NCBI GenBank assembly: GCA_049802235.1
Contig: JBARMB010000086.1
Span: 1-34,692, forward strand
Source: VBDM01 sp049802235
GTDB taxonomy: Bacteria; Pseudomonadota; Gammaproteobacteria; Burkholderiales; SG8-39
Direction of reading: 5' to 3'
Length of the DNA: 34,692 nucleotides
Part shown: positions 1 to 7,631 of the stretch, piece after piece
Layout of the letters: each line of letters starts with the position of its first letter
Position numbering within the stretch: position 1 is the stretch's first letter
Made by a program: the position numbers and the translations under genes
The notes under the pieces: generated by a model
The model's database searches: none
What the model was told of the DNA's origin: nothing
Seen by the model: the letters and a program-made list of their open reading frames with translations, nothing else

Positions 1-112
1 GCGCCAACGCCGCGCCGGGCGCGAGGACTGCGGCGCCTGCGGCGGCGACGGCGGCGCCGAGCACGGCGCGGCGGGAAACGTTGCGGCTGGCAATCGAATC
101 GGGATCGGCCAT
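1..112 (-). CDS. N-terminus of a Tat-exported protein (partial, runs off left edge)
   Basis: Only the first 37 codons are in the window. The minus-strand ATG at 112 opens a frame beginning MADPDSIASRNVSRRAVLGA and continuing as an Ala-rich hydrophobic stretch ending in APGAALA. This is a typical twin-arginine signal peptide: a polar N-region, Ser-Arg-Arg, a mildly hydrophobic core and an Ala-x-Ala-like end, so the mature protein is probably exported folded across the inner membrane. A very strong ribosome binding site (AAGGAGG, complement of 118-124) lies about 5 bases upstream and overlaps the addA stop codon, which favours co-transcription with addB-addA. The mature part is outside the window, so no function can be given. 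Confidence 0.75.
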   Translation of the reverse strand, partial: MADPDSIASRNVSRRAVLGAAVAAAGAAVLAPGAALA

Positions 113-122
113 TTTCTCCTCC

Positions 123-3100
123 TTATCGTTCATTGATGTTCGCGTCCCATTCGCGCCATTGCGCGAGCAGCGGAAAGTATAGTCCAAGCTTCGCGTCTTT
201 CGCGGCCAGTGCCGCGGCGTAGCGCTCGAGCTGGGCGCGATAACGCTCCCGTTCCCGATCGAGAAACGCTTCCACGTTCGCGCCTTCGTGGCCGCTGGTC
301 TTGTAGTCCACGATCCAGTGCCTGTCTTCCGCATCCACGAATGTCCGGTCGATGATGAGAGTGCGGCGCTCGCCGCCGATCAGCGCGGTGAGGCGATGCT
401 CGCTGCGCGACTCGCGCTGCGGCCCGAGCAGCCAGCGCCCGCGTTGATCGTCGAGCGCATTGGCGAGTGCGCTCGCCACGCGTGCACTGGCCGCCTCGAG
501 CTCGCTCTCCTCCACGCCGCGCGCGGCAAGCTCCCGGCGGATGCCGTCGCGCATTTTTTCCACGCGCGCGCGATGCCATCCGCGCAGCTCGTCTGCGGCG
601 ATGCGCTGCAGCCAGCGGTGAACGACGCTGCCGACGTGGCGCGCGGTCTCGCCCACCCAGGAGAATTCGATATCGTCCTGCGCGCGCGCAGTGTCTTGCG
701 GCGGGGACCAGGAGGCAGCGGGTGGGGCCGAGGGGAGAGTCCAGTCGGAGGGCAGGCGGCGGAGATCTTGATTCACGGCCCCCTCACCCCGACCCTCTCC
801 CCCCGCCGGGGGCGAAGGAGTGAGAGGCGAAGTGCGTGCGGCTGCGGCGAAATCGGATTCGACCGCGGGCCAGAGCCTGGCGAGGAGCGAGCCCGAGCTC
901 GGGGATTTCGGCTCGGGTTCGTCGGCGTTCGCATCGAGCCTCACGTCGCCGAGCAGATGCAGGTGTTTCTTCGCGCGCGTCGCGGCGACATAGAGCAGGC
1001 GGCCGTCTTCGTGGCCGCCTTTCTCTTTGCCGAGGCCGCGGATGTATTCGTAGGTGGGATCCTTGTCGCTGCCGGTCGGATTGATCGGGGCGAGGAGGAG
1101 TTGAGCGCTCACCCTCGCCCACGACCCCTCGGGGGAGAAGAGATTTATTGCGGGCCGCTCCATCCACACGAACAGTTCGCGCTCGTCGCGGCCGGTGCCC
1201 GATCCGAGTCCGGGAACGATGACGGTGTCGAACTCGAGGCCTTTCGCTTTGTGAATGGTGAGGATCTGCGGATCGTTGGGCCGCGCGTGCAGGTCGGGCA
1301 GCGCGTAGAGATCATCGAGGCCCTCCTCGAATGCCGCGGGATCGGCGATCTCGCCCGCCTCCTCCGACTCTTCGAGGTAGTCGAGGTAAATCCCGGCGTC
1401 CTCGACGTCGGTGTCGGTCTCGACGCACGCCGGGCCGCCGAGCGCGAGCCACGCGCCTTCGACGCGATCGCGCAACGAGCCGCGCAGGCGGTTTGCCATC
1501 GCCTGGACGAGCGCGTCGCGCGTGCGCGCAAGGCGCGCGCGGCCGTCGGCGGAGAGGCGCGCGAGGCGGGTGTCGTCATGCATCAGTTCCCAGAGTACAG
1601 GTGCATCAGTATCGATGCTAGAAATGGCCGGGGAACCATGACTGGCGCGGACTTCGGCAAAAAAATCTTGCTGAATTTGAGTTGTCCCCTCTCCCTGTCC
1701 CGCTCCCACAACGGGAGAAGGGACCTGCTGATGGCCATCGAGGGGCGTTCGGTCCGTGCCGGCGAGCGCGTGCAGGTCGGCGAGGGTGAGGCCGCACCAG
1801 GGCGCGCGAAGGCAAGCGAGCCACGCGAGGCGGTCGGCGGGGTGCGCGAGCGCGCGCGTGAGCGCGAGCAGGTCCTGCACCACCTGGCGGTGCCCGAGCT
1901 TCTCGATCTCGATTGCGCGAAAGCGCACACCCTGCGCCTTCAGCTTCGGCACGATGTGCTCGAGGTGGCCGCGGTTGCGCACCAGGATCGCGACCGTGCC
2001 TTCGGCCTGCGCCTCGGCGGCGAGCGCGGCGACCTGCGCCGCTTCGCCTTCGGCGTCGCCGTCGAAGAACGCGTGCACGCGCACCGCGTCGGACTCGGCC
2101 GGCTTCTCGGGCTCGCAGCGCGTATAGGGCACCGCGCCCGCGGCGATGTCCTCCGCGCGCGGCATCACCTGCTCGAAGGCGCCGTTCACCCAATCGACGA
2201 TGCCGGCCTGGGAACGCAAGTTCACCGACAGCGTGAGCGGCTCGAGCGCCACCGAGCCGATGCCGCCGTGGCGCGCACGCAGGAACAGTCCCACCTCGGC
2301 CTCGCGGAAACGGTAGATGGACTGCATCGGGTCGCCGACGAGAAACAGCGTGCGCCCGTCGTCCGGCTGCCAGCCGGCGGTGAGCTTCTGCAGCAGCTCG
2401 AACTGGGTGAAGGACGTGTCCTGGAATTCGTCCACGAGGAGGTGGTGGATGCGGTAATCCAGCGACAGCAGCAGGTCGGTCGGCGCGTCCGCATCGCCGA
2501 GCGCGGCGCTCGCGCCCTGCGCGATCTCGACGAAGTCGGCGCGGCCGTGCGCGGCGAAGACGAGCTTCAGCTCGGCCACCGCGAGCGGCAGGACCTGGGT
2601 GATGGCATCGAGCGCTCCCCACTGCGCGTCGGCGTAGCGCGGCAGCGGCAATCCGGGGAGCGCGGCAAGCGCTTCGCGCAGCGGATCATTCCCCGAGAGC
2701 GCCTGCGCGGCAGCGTCCTTCTTGCGCCACTCGCCTTTCTGCGTGAGGAGCCCGGTTGCGAGCTGCTTCCAGCCTGCGACGTCGCCCTCGGAGGGAAGCG
2801 GGACGGGCGGCTTTGCAGGGAAGAGCGCACGCGTCTTCGCGAGCTGCGCGCGGCATTCGGCGGCGAGCGCAGCTTCCAGCGCCTCGCGCTCGTGCGCGCC
2901 CGAAAGGTTGCGCAGCCAGTGGTCGCGCTTCTGCAGCATGCCGGCGATGAGATCCGCGGCGGTCTTGACGTTGTTGTCGAGATGAACCAGGAGCGTCGCG
3001 ACGAGCTCAGCGCGTTCGTCCTTCTCCTCCAGCAACGCGAGGGTCGCGCGTGCGGCTTCGATGTAGAGCGGCATCGCATCTTCAAGCGGCTCCGGCTGCG

Positions 3101-3518
3101 CGCCGAACGCGGCGAGCACCGGCATCTGGCGCGTGAACGAAGCGCAGAGCGCATCGAAAGTCTGGATGCGAAGGCGCGCGGCGTTCTCCTCCAGATGCCA
3201 GCCTTGCGCGCGGTCGCGCTCGATCGCGGCGCGCGCGTGCTCCCAGGTGAGCACGCGATGCGGCTCCGGCGGGCGTTCTCCGCTTCGCGCCGAAGCGAGC
3301 GCTTCGAGCACGCGCTTGCGCATTTCGGCCGCGGCTTTCCGGGTGAAGGTAATCGCGGCGATTTCTTCCGGCTGCGCGACGCGCGAGAGCAGCACGAGGT
3401 AGCGCTGGATGAGAAGCTCGGTCTTCCCCGAACCGGCCGGCGCCTGGACGATGAACGAGCGCGAGGGATCGAGCGCTTCCTTCCGTGCGGCGTAATCGCC
3501 GATGGGGGCGGCGTTCAT
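123..3518 (-). CDS. addA: AddA-like UvrD/RecB-family helicase-nuclease
   Basis: ATP-dependent helicase/nuclease subunit, 1131 aa, that with its AddB partner should resect double-strand DNA breaks for recombination (the RecBCD role). Visible superfamily 1A motifs: Walker A AGSGKT (residues 28-33), motif II VDEFQD (near 360), motif III VGDPMQSIYRFRE, motif V TIHKAKGLEFD and motif VI LLYVAATRAKKHL. The C-terminal RecB-type nuclease shows Asp1057 and the D1071-Y-K triad. The ATG at 3518 is chosen because it overlaps the addB stop (ATGA); a second ATG lies at 3524, and the much longer open frame upstream only reads through addB. Three REP-like palindromes at 781-827, 1108-1143 and 1684-1724 are translated inside the protein, near residues 898-912, 792-803 and 599-612. 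The longest inserted segment also contains an A7 run. The motifs all remain intact. Confidence 0.9.
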   Translation of the reverse strand: MNAAPIGDYAARKEALDPSRSFIVQAPAGSGKTELLIQRYLVLLSRVAQPEEIAAITFTRKAAAEMRKRVLEALASARSGERPPEPHRVLTWEHARAAIERDRAQGWHLEENAARLRIQTFDALCASFTRQMPVLAAFGAQPEPLEDAMPLYIEAARATLALLEEKDERAELVATLLVHLDNNVKTAADLIAGMLQKRDHWLRNLSGAHEREALEAALAAECRAQLAKTRALFPAKPPVPLPSEGDVAGWKQLATGLLTQKGEWRKKDAAAQALSGNDPLREALAALPGLPLPRYADAQWGALDAITQVLPLAVAELKLVFAAHGRADFVEIAQGASAALGDADAPTDLLLSLDYRIHHLLVDEFQDTSFTQFELLQKLTAGWQPDDGRTLFLVGDPMQSIYRFREAEVGLFLRARHGGIGSVALEPLTLSVNLRSQAGIVDWVNGAFEQVMPRAEDIAAGAVPYTRCEPEKPAESDAVRVHAFFDGDAEGEAAQVAALAAEAQAEGTVAILVRNRGHLEHIVPKLKAQGVRFRAIEIEKLGHRQVVQDLLALTRALAHPADRLAWLACLRAPWCGLTLADLHALAGTDRTPLDGHQQVPSPVVGAGQGEGTTQIQQDFFAEVRASHGSPAISSIDTDAPVLWELMHDDTRLARLSADGRARLARTRDALVQAMANRLRGSLRDRVEGAWLALGGPACVETDTDVEDAGIYLDYLEESEEAGEIADPAAFEEGLDDLYALPDLHARPNDPQILTIHKAKGLEFDTVIVPGLGSGTGRDERELFVWMERPAINLFSPEGSWARVSAQLLLAPINPTGSDKDPTYEYIRGLGKEKGGHEDGRLLYVAATRAKKHLHLLGDVRLDANADEPEPKSPSSGSLLARLWPAVESDFAAAARTSPLTPSPPAGGEGRGEGAVNQDLRRLPSDWTLPSAPPAASWSPPQDTARAQDDIEFSWVGETARHVGSVVHRWLQRIAADELRGWHRARVEKMRDGIRRELAARGVEESELEAASARVASALANALDDQRGRWLLGPQRESRSEHRLTALIGGERRTLIIDRTFVDAEDRHWIVDYKTSGHEGANVEAFLDRERERYRAQLERYAAALAAKDAKLGLYFPLLAQWREWDANINER
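781..827. repeat. REP-like palindromic element inside addA (copy 1)
   Basis: Imperfect inverted repeat: outer arms CCCTCAC (781-787) and GTGAGAGG (820-827), with a C5-GCC-G5 hairpin at 800-812. On the minus strand it is read in frame as a Pro/Gly/Glu-rich peptide containing SPLTPSPPAGGEGRGEG. It lies in the linker between the helicase core and the C-terminal nuclease. Confidence 0.75.
1108..1143. repeat. REP-like palindromic element inside addA (copy 2, degenerate)
   Basis: It shares the CTCACCCTCGCCC lead-in and has a CCCCTC...GGGGGAG hairpin. It is read on the minus strand as a peptide of the type FSPEGSWARVS, placed between helicase motifs V and VI just before the conserved LLLAPI segment. 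It is the shortest and most diverged copy. Confidence 0.55.
1684..1724. repeat. REP-like palindromic element inside addA (copy 3)
   Basis: Outer arms GTCCC (1684-1688) and GGGAC (1720-1724), with an inner CTCCC...GGGAG hairpin. It is read in frame as VPSPVVGAGQGEG. The flanking DNA at about 1594-1683 is richer in A/T than the rest of addA and includes an A7 run, so the inserted segment is probably about 100-150 bases and not only the hairpin. Confidence 0.7.
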
Positions 3519-6418
3519 TCCCATCCCCCGGCATCGCCCGCCGCGTCGTCGGCCAGCGGCGCGCCGGTGCGCTCGTAGATGCGGCAAAAGGGCTTCACCT
3601 CGCAATAGCGGCAGGTCGCGAGGTTGCGCTTGTCCTTCGGATCCACGCGCGCCTCTCCGGAGGCGAACTCGCGCCCGAGGGCGTCGAGCTCGCGCCGCCA
3701 GCCCTCCAACAATGCGTTCCACGAGCCGTACTGCTTCGCTGCCTGGGTGCGCTGCGCGGAGATCGTCTTCACGCCGGGGAGCAATTCTTCCTCGCGCGCG
3801 ATGCCCTTGAACTCCATTTCGCCCGCCTTCACGCGTGCAAACGCCACCGCGGCGACAGCGTCGCTTCGCGTCACGGCGTAAAGCGGCAGCTGCGGCTCGT
3901 CGGGGCGTGCGCCGAGCCAGCCGCCGACGCTCGCCTTGCCGGTCTTGTAGTCGAGGATCACGTGGGCGCCGCTGATTTTCCCGCCTCCGGTCAGCCGATC
4001 CATGCGGTCGAGCTTCGCATTCACGGTGACGCCGCCGAAGCTGACCGTGCGCTTCTTCTCGATCTCCGCAATCTCGAACCCGGGGCGCTGTTTCTCGAGT
4101 TCCAGCCAGGCGCGGCCGAGCTCGACGAGGCGCTCTTTTTCTAGCCTGGCGAATCGGCCCCCGAGCGCTTCGGGCTTGCGCCAGCGCAGCCGGCCGATCG
4201 CCACGTCGGCGGCGGCGGCGAGCAGCGCGTCGAGGTCGCGCCCGGAAGCCGCGACAAGACGCGCCTTCGACTTCAGCTCGGTCCAGACTTTCGCGAGCAT
4301 CGCGTGCAGGAGCGTGCCGCGGTCGCGCGAGTCGAGCCCCGGCGGCGGAACTTCCAATCCTTTCGCGTCGAGACGGTGGAGCGCGAAAGCGCGGAACGGA
4401 CAGGCCGCCTGATCGCCGAATACGGCGGTGCCGCCCGGGCTCGGCGCATGTTCCGCAATCGCCGGCGCGCGCGCGTCCGGCGCACGCTCCTCGCGCCGCG
4501 CGCGCCGGATCGCATCGCGAAAATTTTCGTATTGCGGCAACGCGAGCTCGTCGAGTTTCGATTCCGGAAGATCGCGGATGAGCGGGCTGGCGACGAGTTC
4601 GCGGTCCTCCTCCCGCAGCGGATGCGAGAGCACCACTTCGCCCGCCGCAGCGAGCCAGCCTTGCGTGATGCGCCGGTCAAGGTCGAGAGAAGCGGCAGCG
4701 GAAGATTCGGGCACGCCCGCGGCGCGCTGCAGCGCGACCGGGATGAACGGGTTCGCGCGCGCGGGAATCGGCCAGGCTTCGTCGGTGAGCCCCATCACCC
4801 ACAGGTGGTCGAACTCCACTGCGGCAGATTCGAGCACACCCAGCACCTGGATCGGCACGTCCGGCGCCTCGGGCTGGAACAGCGTGTCGGCGGCGATGCG
4901 CCGCAGGCGCGCGCACGCGTCCCCGAAGCGCATGCGGCCGGCGACACGCTCGAGCGCGGCGAAGCCGGCGATCGCCTCGTGGAATTTCTTCAGCGTCTGG
5001 TACTCCGCGGAGTCGAGTGCCCGCTCGCCGGGAAATCCGGTCAAATTCAGCAGCGCGGAGATCGCCTTTCCCCACGCCGCCGGGCGCTTCGAGCCGGAGA
5101 GATTTTCGTGCGCGAATTTCGCCAAGTCGGCAAGACGGCACGACAGGACCGGGCACGCGGGCACGCCGTAGCGGTTGTCCGGGGCGGTGAGCTTCGCCAT
5201 CGCGCGGCACAGGCGCGTGAGGTTGATCTTCGCTCCCGCGACCTTGCGCAGCTCGGCATCCAGCCGCGCGCGCTTCGCCATCTCCGACTCGGCGCCGGCG
5301 ATGAATGGCGAGCGGATGAAGCGGCTCGCGCGCAGGAACTCGATTTCGCCATGCGCGATCTCCAGCGCGAGCAAAGCCGCGGCGACCAGCGGGTACGAGA
5401 CAAGCGGCTCGCCGAGCGAAACATTGAACGGCAGCGTTCTCTTCTCGTCGCCGGGAAGAAGGTGCGCGGGCTGCATCGCCTGCGCGAAGATGCGCCGCAC
5501 GGCACTGCGAGAATTCGCCAGATCGGGAACGACGACGCCGATGCGGGACGGTCGCGGAATTTCCCCCTCTCCCCCGATACCCGGGGAGAGGGGACTCCCT
5601 ATGTTACGCTTCGGCAAATGATCGCCTCTCCCGCAAGCGGGAGAGGGGGAAGGTGATTGCGGCGCCTCCAATCTCGCGCGCGCCCACCTCGCGGCAGCGT
5701 GGATTTCGTCCTTGCTCGAGGCGAGCGCGACGCGGCGCACGGTCGATGCGCGCGGCTCGGGACCGCAAGCGACGATTTCCGCTCCCGCGGCGCCGAGCGC
5801 GACCAGAAACTCGCGCTGCTGCGGCGTCAGAATGTCGAAGCCGTAGGCGACAAGCGTTTTCGGCCTGCGCACAGCGGCATGCGCGAGCTGCGACGCCATG
5901 ACGTCGGGCAGCCGCGCGCGGTCGCTGTGGCGGTCGCGTTGCGTGATGCCCTCGTAGCGCCAGGCCCAGTCGACGAACGCCTTGGCGTCGTCGTTCGCGG
6001 GATAACCCTTGAGGCGCGGCACGAGCTTCCACGCGTGCGCGAGCTGCCAGGCCTCGCGCGCAAGCGCTGCCGCGCTCGGCGCGGAGAGCAGCGCCTTGCC
6101 CGTATCGCTCGCGCCGATCACCTCTTCCCACAGCGCCTGTTCCTGCGCGCCCGAGAGCAGGATCGGGAGGTGTATCGCGAGATCCGAGTAGAGCGCGTCC
6201 TCGTACAGCCGTTCGACGAAAGCGGGGAACGGCAGGATGTCGGCCGCTTCCCACGAGGCGAGGCCGCGCGCGATCTGGTGCGCGTCGAAGTCGCGCGCAA
6301 TCGCGGCGGCGAGCCGCAGGTTCGGGGTGACGACGGTCAGGCGCGCGACGTGGCCTTCGGCGAGGCGCTCGAAAAGCTGCGGCTTCGGCAAAGCGGGAAA
6401 TCCGGCGGCGGCATCCAT
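3515..6418 (-). CDS. addB: AddB-like PD-(D/E)XK nuclease with Fe-S staple
   Basis: Partner subunit of the neighbouring helicase-nuclease, 967 aa, of the betaproteobacterial AddB-like family often annotated as a probable DNA repair protein. The N-terminal two thirds is an inactivated helicase-like fold; no intact Walker A is visible. The C-terminus has the RecB-type nuclease motif LDYKTG (Asp near residue 823). Cys673 together with a C-x2-C-x5-C cluster (Cys936, 939, 945) matches the four cysteines that hold the [4Fe-4S] staple around AddB nuclease domains. It starts at ATG 6418; the ribosome site is weak. Its TGA overlaps the addA ATG, so the two are translationally coupled. Residues about 258-285 are encoded by a double REP-like palindrome (5564-5646) inserted between two conserved segments (…ARLEA and IGVVVPDL). 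Confidence 0.85.
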   Translation of the reverse strand: MDAAAGFPALPKPQLFERLAEGHVARLTVVTPNLRLAAAIARDFDAHQIARGLASWEAADILPFPAFVERLYEDALYSDLAIHLPILLSGAQEQALWEEVIGASDTGKALLSAPSAAALAREAWQLAHAWKLVPRLKGYPANDDAKAFVDWAWRYEGITQRDRHSDRARLPDVMASQLAHAAVRRPKTLVAYGFDILTPQQREFLVALGAAGAEIVACGPEPRASTVRRVALASSKDEIHAAARWARARLEAPQSPSPSPACGRGDHLPKRNIGSPLSPGIGGEGEIPRPSRIGVVVPDLANSRSAVRRIFAQAMQPAHLLPGDEKRTLPFNVSLGEPLVSYPLVAAALLALEIAHGEIEFLRASRFIRSPFIAGAESEMAKRARLDAELRKVAGAKINLTRLCRAMAKLTAPDNRYGVPACPVLSCRLADLAKFAHENLSGSKRPAAWGKAISALLNLTGFPGERALDSAEYQTLKKFHEAIAGFAALERVAGRMRFGDACARLRRIAADTLFQPEAPDVPIQVLGVLESAAVEFDHLWVMGLTDEAWPIPARANPFIPVALQRAAGVPESSAAASLDLDRRITQGWLAAAGEVVLSHPLREEDRELVASPLIRDLPESKLDELALPQYENFRDAIRRARREERAPDARAPAIAEHAPSPGGTAVFGDQAACPFRAFALHRLDAKGLEVPPPGLDSRDRGTLLHAMLAKVWTELKSKARLVAASGRDLDALLAAAADVAIGRLRWRKPEALGGRFARLEKERLVELGRAWLELEKQRPGFEIAEIEKKRTVSFGGVTVNAKLDRMDRLTGGGKISGAHVILDYKTGKASVGGWLGARPDEPQLPLYAVTRSDAVAAVAFARVKAGEMEFKGIAREEELLPGVKTISAQRTQAAKQYGSWNALLEGWRRELDALGREFASGEARVDPKDKRNLATCRYCEVKPFCRIYERTGAPLADDAAGDAGGWE
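5564..5646. repeat. Double REP-like palindrome inside addB (copy 4)
   Basis: Two hairpins about 31 bases apart. The first is a perfect 11-bp inverted repeat, CCCCTCTCCCC (5564-5574) with GGGGAGAGGGG (5583-5593). The second is CCTCTCCCGC (5625-5634) with GCGGGAGAGG (5637-5646), also perfect. The spacer contains ATGTTACGCTTCGGCAAATG. The whole unit is open in the addB frame and encodes Ser/Pro/Gly-rich sequence including SPSPSPACGRG and SPLSPGIGGEGE. Confidence 0.85.
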
Positions 6419-6434
6419 GGGCGCCTACTTTAGC

Positions 6435-6456
6435 GCGGAACGCCGCTGCGTTCCGC
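6435..6456. repeat. Perfect 9-bp inverted repeat in the addB leader
   Basis: GCGGAACGC (6435-6443), loop CGCT, GCGTTCCGC (6448-6456). It sits 16 bases before the addB start codon in the region between addB and the divergent amidohydrolase gene. In an addB mRNA it would form a hairpin near the ribosome entry site. It could also be an operator or a simple palindrome. Confidence 0.5.
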
Positions 6457-6521
6457 TTCGCCTTCGTTCGTTGCAGCGGTAGCCGGCGATCCCGCCGCGC
6501 CGCCCCGCGAAGCCGCCCCGC

Positions 6522-6561
6522 CCGATCCTGTTTGCCGGATCGGCGCAGACTCCCCTACAAT
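6522..6561 (+). promoter_or_regulatory. Predicted sigma70 promoter of the amidohydrolase gene with inverted repeat over the -35
   Basis: -35 TTGCCG (6532-6537), 18-base spacer, -10 TACAAT (6556-6561); predicted transcription start near 6568, giving a leader of about 33 bases. A perfect inverted repeat CCGATCC (6522-6528) / GGATCGG (6537-6543) overlaps the -35, so a regulator could block or recruit polymerase here. This is motif reading only. Confidence 0.5.
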
Positions 6562-6600
6562 GCCCGACACCCGGCCGCGACTCCGGGCATAGGAGAAGGC

Positions 6601-7608
6601 ATGAAACTCGACATCTTCAATCACATTTTCCCGAAGAAATTCTACGACCGCATGCTCAAGGTCGTGCCGAACGGCAAGGACATGCACAAACGAGTGCGCG
6701 AAATTCCGTGCATCGTGGACCTGGACGAGCGCTTTCGCATCATGGACGAGTTCGGCGACTATGCGCAGGTCATCTGCCTGCCTTCCCCGCCGATAGAAGT
6801 CATGGGTCCGCCGCCGGTATCGACCGACCTGGCGAAGCTCGCCAACGACGGCATGGCCGAGCTGGTGCGCAAATATCCGAAGCGGTTTCCGGCGTTCGTC
6901 GCATCGCTGCCGATGAACGATCCGGAGGGGCTGCTGAAGGAAGCCACGCGGGCGATCAAGCAACTGGGCGCCGTTGGCGTGCAGGCATTCACCAACGTGC
7001 TGGGCAAGCCGCTCACCGCGCCGGAGACGCTGCCGCTATTCGATCTGATGGCAAATCTGGATCTGCCGATCTGGCTGCATCCGTGCCGGGGAGCGGAAGT
7101 TTCCGACTACGCGAGCGAAAAGCGCAGCCACTACGAGATCTGGTGGACCTTCGGCTGGCCGTACGAGACGAGCGTCGCCATGGCGCACATGGTGTTCGCC
7201 GGCCTGTTCGACAAGCATCCGGACCTGAAGGTCATCACCCATCACATGGGCGGCATGATCCCGTATTTCGAGGGACGCGTCGGTCCGGGCTGGGACCAGC
7301 TCGGCAAGCGCACCTCCGACATCGATTACACGAAGTTGCTCAGGAAGCTCAAGAAGCGTCCCCTGGACTATTTCCGCATGTTTTACGCCGACACCGCGCT
7401 GTTCGGGGCATGGGAGGCGACCAAGTGCGGACTGAAGTTCTTCGGTGCCGACCGCGTCCTGTTCGCCTCCGATGCGCCCTTCGATCCCGAAAAGGGTTCG
7501 ATGTACACGCGCACGACGATCGAGATCATCGACCGGCTCGATCTGTCACCCGCCGAGCGCCACGCGATCTACGAAGGCAACGCGAGAAAGCTGCTCAAGC
7601 TGCAGTAG
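6601..7608 (+). CDS. Amidohydrolase-family metal-dependent hydrolase (ACMSD-like, COG2159 type)
   Basis: 335 aa TIM-barrel hydrolase/decarboxylase of the 2-amino-3-carboxymuconate-semialdehyde decarboxylase group, which acts on aromatic ring-cleavage products and related carboxylates; the substrate here is unknown. Start ATG 6601 is set by AGGAGAAGG just upstream. Visible ligand positions: WLHP (His160), ITHHMGG (His214/215) and ASDAPFD (Asp291). The N-terminal motif, normally His-x-His at the end of strand 1, is Phe6-Asn7-His8 here, so one expected metal ligand is missing. Barrel architecture and the remaining residues look intact. The convergent gene next door encodes an extradiol-dioxygenase-like protein, which suggests an aromatic degradation setting, but the two are on opposite strands and their 3' ends are 23 bases apart. 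Confidence 0.8.
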   Translation: MKLDIFNHIFPKKFYDRMLKVVPNGKDMHKRVREIPCIVDLDERFRIMDEFGDYAQVICLPSPPIEVMGPPPVSTDLAKLANDGMAELVRKYPKRFPAFVASLPMNDPEGLLKEATRAIKQLGAVGVQAFTNVLGKPLTAPETLPLFDLMANLDLPIWLHPCRGAEVSDYASEKRSHYEIWWTFGWPYETSVAMAHMVFAGLFDKHPDLKVITHHMGGMIPYFEGRVGPGWDQLGKRTSDIDYTKLLRKLKKRPLDYFRMFYADTALFGAWEATKCGLKFFGADRVLFASDAPFDPEKGSMYTRTTIEIIDRLDLSPAERHAIYEGNARKLLKLQ

Positions 7609-7631
7609 GCGCCCCGCGGCGCGGCGCCGAA

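Noticed and set aside
288..3578. A 1096-codon open frame on the plus strand opposite addA
   Set aside because: It is antisense to a gene with complete helicase and nuclease motifs, shows no recognisable domain, and is explained by the high GC content, which removes stop codons from shadow frames.
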